Assembly: GCA_023392475.1 (NCBI GenBank)
Contig: JAEVZA010000392.1
Location: forward strand, 1 to 18,029
Reading direction: 5' to 3'
DNA length: 18,029 nucleotides
DNA from: Actinomycetes bacterium
Lineage (GTDB): Bacteria > Actinomycetota > Acidimicrobiia > Acidimicrobiales > Microtrichaceae
Shown here: in pieces, positions 14,144 to 18,029 of the stretch
How the letters are laid out: the number at the start of each line of letters is the position of its first letter
Position numbering within the stretch: the first letter of the stretch is position 1
The notes under the pieces: generated by a model
Told to the model about the DNA's origin: nothing
What the model saw: only the letters and a program-made list of their open reading frames with translations
Databases searched by the model: none
Program-made: the position numbers and the translations under genes

Positions 14144-16489
14144 GTGTTCGGACGTCTCGGTGCCTGGTGCTGTCGTCGCCGCGGCCGCGTGCTCATCGCG
14201 TGGCTGCTGGTCCTGGTCGTCGGCGGTGCCCTGAGCGGTGCCCTCGGCAGCAACTTCAAGTCGGAGTTCAACCTCCCGAACGTCGAGTCGAAGCACGGCA
14301 TGGACCTGTTGAAGCAGGACTTCGGCGGTGCCGGCGCCGGCACCTCGGGCACGATCGTGTTCCGGTCGGCGAACGGCTTCACGGCCGTCCAGAAGGACGA
14401 GCTCCAGCACTTCCTCGACCACGTCGCGACCATCCGGAAGACCCGGGTGCAGAGCCCGTTCGTGGCCGGCGGGGAGCGCCAGATCTCCACCCGTGAGGGG
14501 GTCGCCGGGACGATCGCCTACGCCAACATCGAGACACCGGGCCAGCTCGACCAAGAGGTCGCGCAGGAGTACGCGCAGAAGGTCCAGGACGCGGCGCCGA
14601 AGGTCGACGGCGTGCGCATCGAGTACGGCGGCCGCATGTTCGGCGAGTTCGAGCCGCCCGAGTCCGAGCTCCTCGGCCTCGCGTTCGCCATCGTGATCCT
14701 GATCGTCGCGTTCGGTTCGGTGCTGGCGATGGGCCTGCCGATCGGCGTGGCCCTCGGCGGCATCGGGGTGGGGTCGATCCTGCTGACGATCCTCTCGAAC
14801 ACGATCACGATGCCCGACTTCGCCACCACGCTCGGCGTGATGATCGGCCTCGGCGTGGGCATCGACTACGCGCTGTTCATCGTCACCCGGTACCGCGAGC
14901 AGCTCCACGTGGGGCACACGGTCGAGGAGTCGGTGGCCATCGCGATCGACACCTCGGGCCGCGCCGTCACGTTCGCCGGCCTGACCGTCGTCATCTCGCT
15001 GCTCGGCATGCTCCTCATGGGCGTCAGCTTCGTGCAGGGCCTCGGCATCGGCGCCGCCACGGTCGTCGCGGTCACGATGATCGCCTCGCTCACGCTGCTC
15101 CCGGCCCTCCTCGGCTTCGCCGGCGAGCGGGTGGAGCGGACGCGGTGGCGCGGCCTCATCGCCGCCGGGCTCATCGCGCTGGGCCTGCTGGGCGCCGGCC
15201 TGAAGATCGGTCCGCTGGCCGCCGGCGCCTTCCTGCTCGCGATCATCGTGCTGGTGCTCGGGCTGTTCTGGTCCCCGCTCAAGCGGGAGGTCCCGCGCCG
15301 GGAGCCGAAGCCGCTCCGCGAGACCACGGCCTACAAGTGGAGCCGCATGGTGCAGCACCACCCGTGGCCGATGGCCATCGGCGCCACCGCGCTGCTCGTC
15401 GTGCTCGCCATCCCCACGTTCGGCATGCGGCTGGCCTTCTCCGACGAGGGCAACGATCCCGCCGGCACCACCACGCGGCAGGCCTACGACCTGCTCGCGG
15501 AGGGCTTCGGGCCGGGCTTCAACGGCCCGCTCACCCTGGTCGCCGCGCTGCCGCCGGGCACCACCCAGGAGGACCTCCAGCGGATCACGACGACGCTGCA
15601 GCGCACGCCGGGGGTCGCCGTCGCGTCGCCGGCCAACCCGAACGACCCCAAGGACCCCACGGCCGTCGTCTGGCGGGTCGTCCCGACGACCTCGCCGCAG
15701 GACGCCGCCACGACGGACCTGGTCCACCACCTCCGCGAGGACGTGCTGCCGCAGGCGACCGCGGGCACGGGCCTGAAGGTGCTGGTCACGGGCTTCGTGG
15801 CCGTCACCGTCGACTTCTCGGCCTACCTGAGCGAGCGGCTGATCCTGTTCTTCGCCGCCGTGCTCACGCTGTCCTTCCTCCTGCTGATGACGGTGTTCCG
15901 CTCGCTGCTCGTGCCCGTGAAGGCCGTGGTGATGAACCTGCTGTCCATCGGCGCCGCGTACGGCGTGCTGGTCGCCATCTTCCAGTGGGGCTGGGGGAAG
16001 GACCTGTTCGGGATCGAACCGGCCCCGATCGAGCCCTTCATGCCGATGATGCTGTTCGCGATCGTGTTCGGCCTGTCGATGGACTACGAGGTCTTCCTGC
16101 TGTCACGCATCCGTGAGGAGTGGGTCCGCACGGGGGACAGCCGCACCTCGGTGGCCGACGGCCTCGCGGCCACGGCCCGGGTGATCACCGCCGCCGCGGC
16201 GATCATGGTGTTCGTGTTCGGCAGCTTCCTCGGCGAGCCGAACCGCACGATCAAGCTGTTCGGCTTCGGCCTCGCGCTGGCCGTGCTGCTCGACGCCACG
16301 GTCGTCCGCATGCTGCTCGTGCCGGCCACGATGGAGCTCCTGGGCGACAAGAACTGGTGGCTGCCCCGGTGGCTCGACCGGATCCTGCCCCACGTCAACA
16401 TCGAGGGGACGTTGGAGCACCCCGAGATCGACGACCGGCCCGATCCCGACGACCGACCCGACCCCGACCGGGAGCTCGAGCCCGTCTGA
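14144..16489 (+). CDS. MMPL family transporter (RND superfamily)
   Basis: Proton-driven inner-membrane exporter, in actinobacteria usually of lipids or lipid-like compounds. The 781-residue protein starts with a cytoplasmic CCRRRGRVLIAW segment and TM1, then an extracytoplasmic domain, a bundle of five helices with G-IDYALF (D241-Y242), a linker, TM7 (about 405-425), a second extracytoplasmic domain, and helices with LSMDYEVFLLSR (D647-Y648). The paired D-Y residues are the proton relay of MmpL proteins. The linker at about 337-381 contains two extra hydrophobic stretches (GLIAAGLIALGLLGAGL and AGAFLLAIIVLVLGLFW) not expected in the usual 12-helix plan. The C-terminus has an Asp/Pro repeat (DDRPDPDDRPDPD). 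Substrate unknown. The GDPD gene 45 nt downstream has its own promoter. Confidence 0.94.
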   Translation: MFGRLGAWCCRRRGRVLIAWLLVLVVGGALSGALGSNFKSEFNLPNVESKHGMDLLKQDFGGAGAGTSGTIVFRSANGFTAVQKDELQHFLDHVATIRKTRVQSPFVAGGERQISTREGVAGTIAYANIETPGQLDQEVAQEYAQKVQDAAPKVDGVRIEYGGRMFGEFEPPESELLGLAFAIVILIVAFGSVLAMGLPIGVALGGIGVGSILLTILSNTITMPDFATTLGVMIGLGVGIDYALFIVTRYREQLHVGHTVEESVAIAIDTSGRAVTFAGLTVVISLLGMLLMGVSFVQGLGIGAATVVAVTMIASLTLLPALLGFAGERVERTRWRGLIAAGLIALGLLGAGLKIGPLAAGAFLLAIIVLVLGLFWSPLKREVPRREPKPLRETTAYKWSRMVQHHPWPMAIGATALLVVLAIPTFGMRLAFSDEGNDPAGTTTRQAYDLLAEGFGPGFNGPLTLVAALPPGTTQEDLQRITTTLQRTPGVAVASPANPNDPKDPTAVVWRVVPTTSPQDAATTDLVHHLREDVLPQATAGTGLKVLVTGFVAVTVDFSAYLSERLILFFAAVLTLSFLLLMTVFRSLLVPVKAVVMNLLSIGAAYGVLVAIFQWGWGKDLFGIEPAPIEPFMPMMLFAIVFGLSMDYEVFLLSRIREEWVRTGDSRTSVADGLAATARVITAAAAIMVFVFGSFLGEPNRTIKLFGFGLALAVLLDATVVRMLLVPATMELLGDKNWWLPRWLDRILPHVNIEGTLEHPEIDDRPDPDDRPDPDRELEPV

Positions 16490-16509
16490 GGCCTCGCGGT
16501 CGCGTTCGC

Positions 16510-16538
16510 CCACCCGCTCGGTACCGTCGAGCGGGTGG
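16510..16538. promoter_or_regulatory. Perfect 11-bp dyad over the GDPD -10 element and start codon
   Basis: CCACCCGCTCG (16510-16520) and CGAGCGGGTGG (16528-16538) are perfect inverted copies around the 7-nt centre GTACCGT. The centre holds the putative -10 TACCGT (16522-16527) and the right arm holds the GTG start (16535-16537). As DNA it looks like a repressor operator on a leaderless promoter; as RNA from upstream it would be an MMPL terminator that hides the GDPD start. Confidence 0.65.
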
Positions 16539-17431
16539 CGGACGAGGCACCGGGCTCCCCCCAGCAGACCGACACCGCCGACGCGCCCGCACGCCGGCGG
16601 TGGATCCTCCCGGCCGTCGCCGCCGCGGTCGTGGTCGCCCTCGTCGCCGGCGGCGCCCTCTGGTACCGGGACGACCGGTCGCCGGTCGAGCAGATGCTCG
16701 CGGAGCACCCGTTCTACGTGGCGCACCGCGGGGGCGGCGCGGACAGCCCGGAGATGTCGTTGGCCGGCTACCGGAAGGCCGTGGCCAACGGCGCCGACGG
16801 CCTCGAGCTGTCGCTCGCCCGCACGTCCGACGGCGTGTGGTTCGGGCTCCACGACCCGACGCTCGACCGCACGTCGGGCACGCAGGGCTTCGTGGCCTCG
16901 CAGCACACCTGGGCCGAGGTGCGCCAGCACCAGATCTCGGCGCAGGGGGTGCGCACGTCCGCCGGCACGCGGTCGCCGCAGCCCTACATGACCCTCGAGC
17001 AGCTGATCCACGCGTTCGGGGGCAGCCACGTGATCTTCGTCGACCCGAAGGCCGTCGACCACCGGTACTACCGGGAGCTGCTCGACGTGCTCGACCGCTC
17101 GGTCGACGATCCGACCAGCACGTTCGTGGCGAAGTCGTACTACGACAACGACGACTGGGCGCAGGCGGCGCGGGCCCGGGGCTACACGACCTGGGGCTAC
17201 TACTACGCGAAGGACATCGACGGGCACCCGGGCGTGCTGCGCACGACGGAGCGCGACTGGGACCTCCTCGGCCTGGACGTCCAGGCGCCGGCGGCCACGT
17301 GGAAGCAGGTGCTGGCCTACGGCAAGCCGGTCATCGCCCACGTGGTGACGAACGAGGCGGAGGCGCAGACCGCCCTGCGGCGCGGCGCGCAGGGGTTGAT
17401 GGTCTCGACCCTGACGCTCGTGCCCCACTGA
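16535..17431 (+). CDS. Membrane-anchored glycerophosphodiester phosphodiesterase-like protein
   Basis: GDPD-fold protein expected to hydrolyse glycerophosphodiesters to glycerol 3-phosphate and an alcohol, outside the cytoplasmic membrane. The 298-residue protein has a charged N-terminus, one hydrophobic anchor (about 24-44, ILPAVAAAVVVALVAGGAL) and the TIM-barrel domain: AHRGGG (H64, R65), SPEMS with E73, LELSLARTSDG (E91), and LHDPTLDRTS (H106). Both catalytic histidines are present. Of the metal ligands, E91 is kept, but the aspartate of the usual ExD is S93 and the glutamate of the usual EIK motif is D170 (VDPK), so metal binding may be altered or lost. The C-terminal part ends with the family's A...GAQGLMVS strand. 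GTG 16535 is placed 7 nt after TACCGT. Confidence 0.87.
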   Translation: MADEAPGSPQQTDTADAPARRRWILPAVAAAVVVALVAGGALWYRDDRSPVEQMLAEHPFYVAHRGGGADSPEMSLAGYRKAVANGADGLELSLARTSDGVWFGLHDPTLDRTSGTQGFVASQHTWAEVRQHQISAQGVRTSAGTRSPQPYMTLEQLIHAFGGSHVIFVDPKAVDHRYYRELLDVLDRSVDDPTSTFVAKSYYDNDDWAQAARARGYTTWGYYYAKDIDGHPGVLRTTERDWDLLGLDVQAPAATWKQVLAYGKPVIAHVVTNEAEAQTALRRGAQGLMVSTLTLVPH

Positions 17432-17437
17432 GCCGAC

Positions 17438-17464
17438 GGACGGCCCGCGCCCGCCGGCCGGTCC
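17438..17464 (+). terminator. Hairpin after the GDPD gene
   Basis: GGACGGCC (17438-17445) pairs with GGCC-G-GTCC (17456-17464) with one bulged G and a 10-nt C/G loop, 6 nt after the stop codon. A separate palindrome CCCGCGCGGG lies at 17481-17490. Confidence 0.45.
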
Positions 17465-17514
17465 GGGGGTGCCGGGCGTCCCCGCGCGGGTCCCCACGGA
17501 CGGTCACACCGGGT

Positions 17515-17543
17515 GGGTAGCGTGGTCCCCACCGTGGCTACCC
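17515..17543. promoter_or_regulatory. ftsK promoter (-10 TAGCGT) inside an inverted repeat
   Basis: GGGTAGC (17515-17521) and GCTACCC (17537-17543) are perfect 7-bp inverted copies, with nested GTGG/CCAC pairs inside. The left arm contains part of the putative -10 TAGCGT (17518-17523), 10 nt before GTG 17534, which lies in the spacer. It may be an operator or an RNA structure at the start of the message. Confidence 0.45.
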
Positions 17544-18029
17544 GGCAGACCTCCCGCAAGCGCCCGTCGTCCGCGCGCGCCAAGTCCTCCTCGTCGTCGC
17601 GCTCCACCGCGAAGCGGTCGACCGCGAAGCGCTCCACCGCCAAGCGCACCCCGGTCAAGCGGGCTGCCGCGCCGGCCGGGCCCGGTCCGCTGCACCGCGT
17701 GCTCGACGGGCACGGCCACGACGTCTGGGGCCTCGTCCTCCTCCTGCTCGCCGTCGTCGCCGGCCTCGGCACGTACGCCGGCGCGGCGGGCCCGCTCGGC
17801 TCCGCGCTGGCCTCGGCCTCCGCTGCGCTCGTCGGCCGGCTGGACGTGTTCGTGCCCGTCGCCCTCGTCGTCGGCGGCGTCCTGCTCATCCGCGGCCCCC
17901 GCCGTGCGGACGTCGACCTCACCGACGCCGTGGACCCCGACGAGACGTGGGAGCAGGAGCCGGCCCCCCCAGCGTCGCCGCGGCGCCCCGCCCTCGGCGG
18001 GGTGCTCCACGCCCGGGTGGTGCTCGGCA
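17534..18029 (+). CDS. ftsK: DNA translocase FtsK, N-terminal part (3' partial)
   Basis: Only the first 165 residues are in the window, and the frame is open at the edge. The N-terminus is strongly basic, with the pentapeptide RSTAK three times and then RTPVK (residues 23-42), followed by HRVLDGHGHDVWGLVLLLLAV, a hydrophobic helix at about 64-83, another hydrophobic segment at 103-120 and an acidic/Pro-rich linker. This matches the membrane-anchoring N-terminal region of FtsK/SpoIIIE; the motor and gamma domains would lie beyond the window. The family pumps chromosomal DNA through the closing septum. The call rests on the membrane segment plus position after dapA-rnj, an arrangement shared with mycobacteria, not on the ATPase motifs. 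GTG is the only start that fits the -10 element. Confidence 0.75.
   Translation, partial: MATRQTSRKRPSSARAKSSSSSRSTAKRSTAKRSTAKRTPVKRAAAPAGPGPLHRVLDGHGHDVWGLVLLLLAVVAGLGTYAGAAGPLGSALASASAALVGRLDVFVPVALVVGGVLLIRGPRRADVDLTDAVDPDETWEQEPAPPASPRRPALGGVLHARVVLG
17600..17659 (+). repeat. 15-bp tandem repeat coding for RSTAK units in FtsK
   Basis: Four consecutive 15-nt units encode RSTAK, RSTAK, RSTAK and RTPVK. The codons vary at third positions (CGC/CGG, TCC/TCG, GCG/GCC), so the units are old or under protein-level selection and are not a fresh duplication. Confidence 0.8.

Noticed and set aside
12119..15730. Open frame of 1203 codons on the minus strand
   Set aside because: It is antisense to dapA, rnj and MMPL, is dominated by Arg/Asp/His/Gly/Ala/Val/Leu, and lacks any family motif; a GC-skew shadow.

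Overview
This window comes from a very GC-rich genome with long overlapping shadow reading frames, GTG starts and frequent start codons placed just downstream of a TANNNT -10 motif. Gene content and protein style suggest an actinobacterium, probably of the Acidimicrobiia (Ilumatobacter/Iamia-like). The phylum-level call is well supported by the gene neighbourhood; the class-level call is an inference. I count 15 protein genes, two of them cut by the window ends. I see no tRNA, rRNA, CRISPR array, insertion sequence, prophage or integration site.

Layout. At the left edge is an M16 zinc peptidase (PepR type, 5' end missing), converging on serB (phosphoserine phosphatase, minus strand) across a pair of hairpin repeats. 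A crotonase-family gene diverges from serB. After a 30-bp tandem repeat comes dapB, which converges on a VTT/DedA-like membrane protein gene. Divergent from that gene is an apparent operon of a FadD/AlkK-like acyl-CoA synthetase, SURF1 and a TetR regulator, ended by a strong hairpin. A second, related TetR gene follows with its own promoter and operator-like dyad, then a ferritin-like diiron protein. Next come a small winged-helix protein gene, dapA and rnj, tightly packed (4-nt overlap, then 1-nt gap). The right end holds an MMPL transporter, a membrane-anchored glycerophosphodiester phosphodiesterase (GDPD) and the beginning of ftsK.

How it fits together. The skeleton pepR - dapB - dapA - rnj - ftsK is the same set, in the same relative order, as in mycobacteria and other actinobacteria. 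It supplies lysine/diaminopimelate synthesis, RNA decay and chromosome translocation. Between these core genes lie lipid genes (crotonase, acyl-CoA synthetase, MMPL, GDPD), cytochrome oxidase assembly (SURF1), serine synthesis (serB) and TetR-controlled genes including a diiron protein. This looks like a chromosomal core region with lineage-specific insertions, not a dedicated defence, mobile or biosynthetic island.

The most unusual signals are non-coding. Three genes (pepR, acyl-CoA synthetase, diiron protein) have a short tandem repeat that starts at or just before their own stop codon, with periods of 61, 25 and 28 nt, all equal to 1 modulo 3, so the repeated TGA falls in different frames. 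Several promoters put TANNNT 7-10 nt before the start codon, which suggests leaderless mRNAs, and two of them (GDPD, ftsK) sit inside inverted repeats that cover the start codon. At protein level, the crotonase lacks both hydratase glutamates, the GDPD lacks a metal-binding aspartate, and the MMPL protein has an extra hydrophobic hairpin in its central linker.
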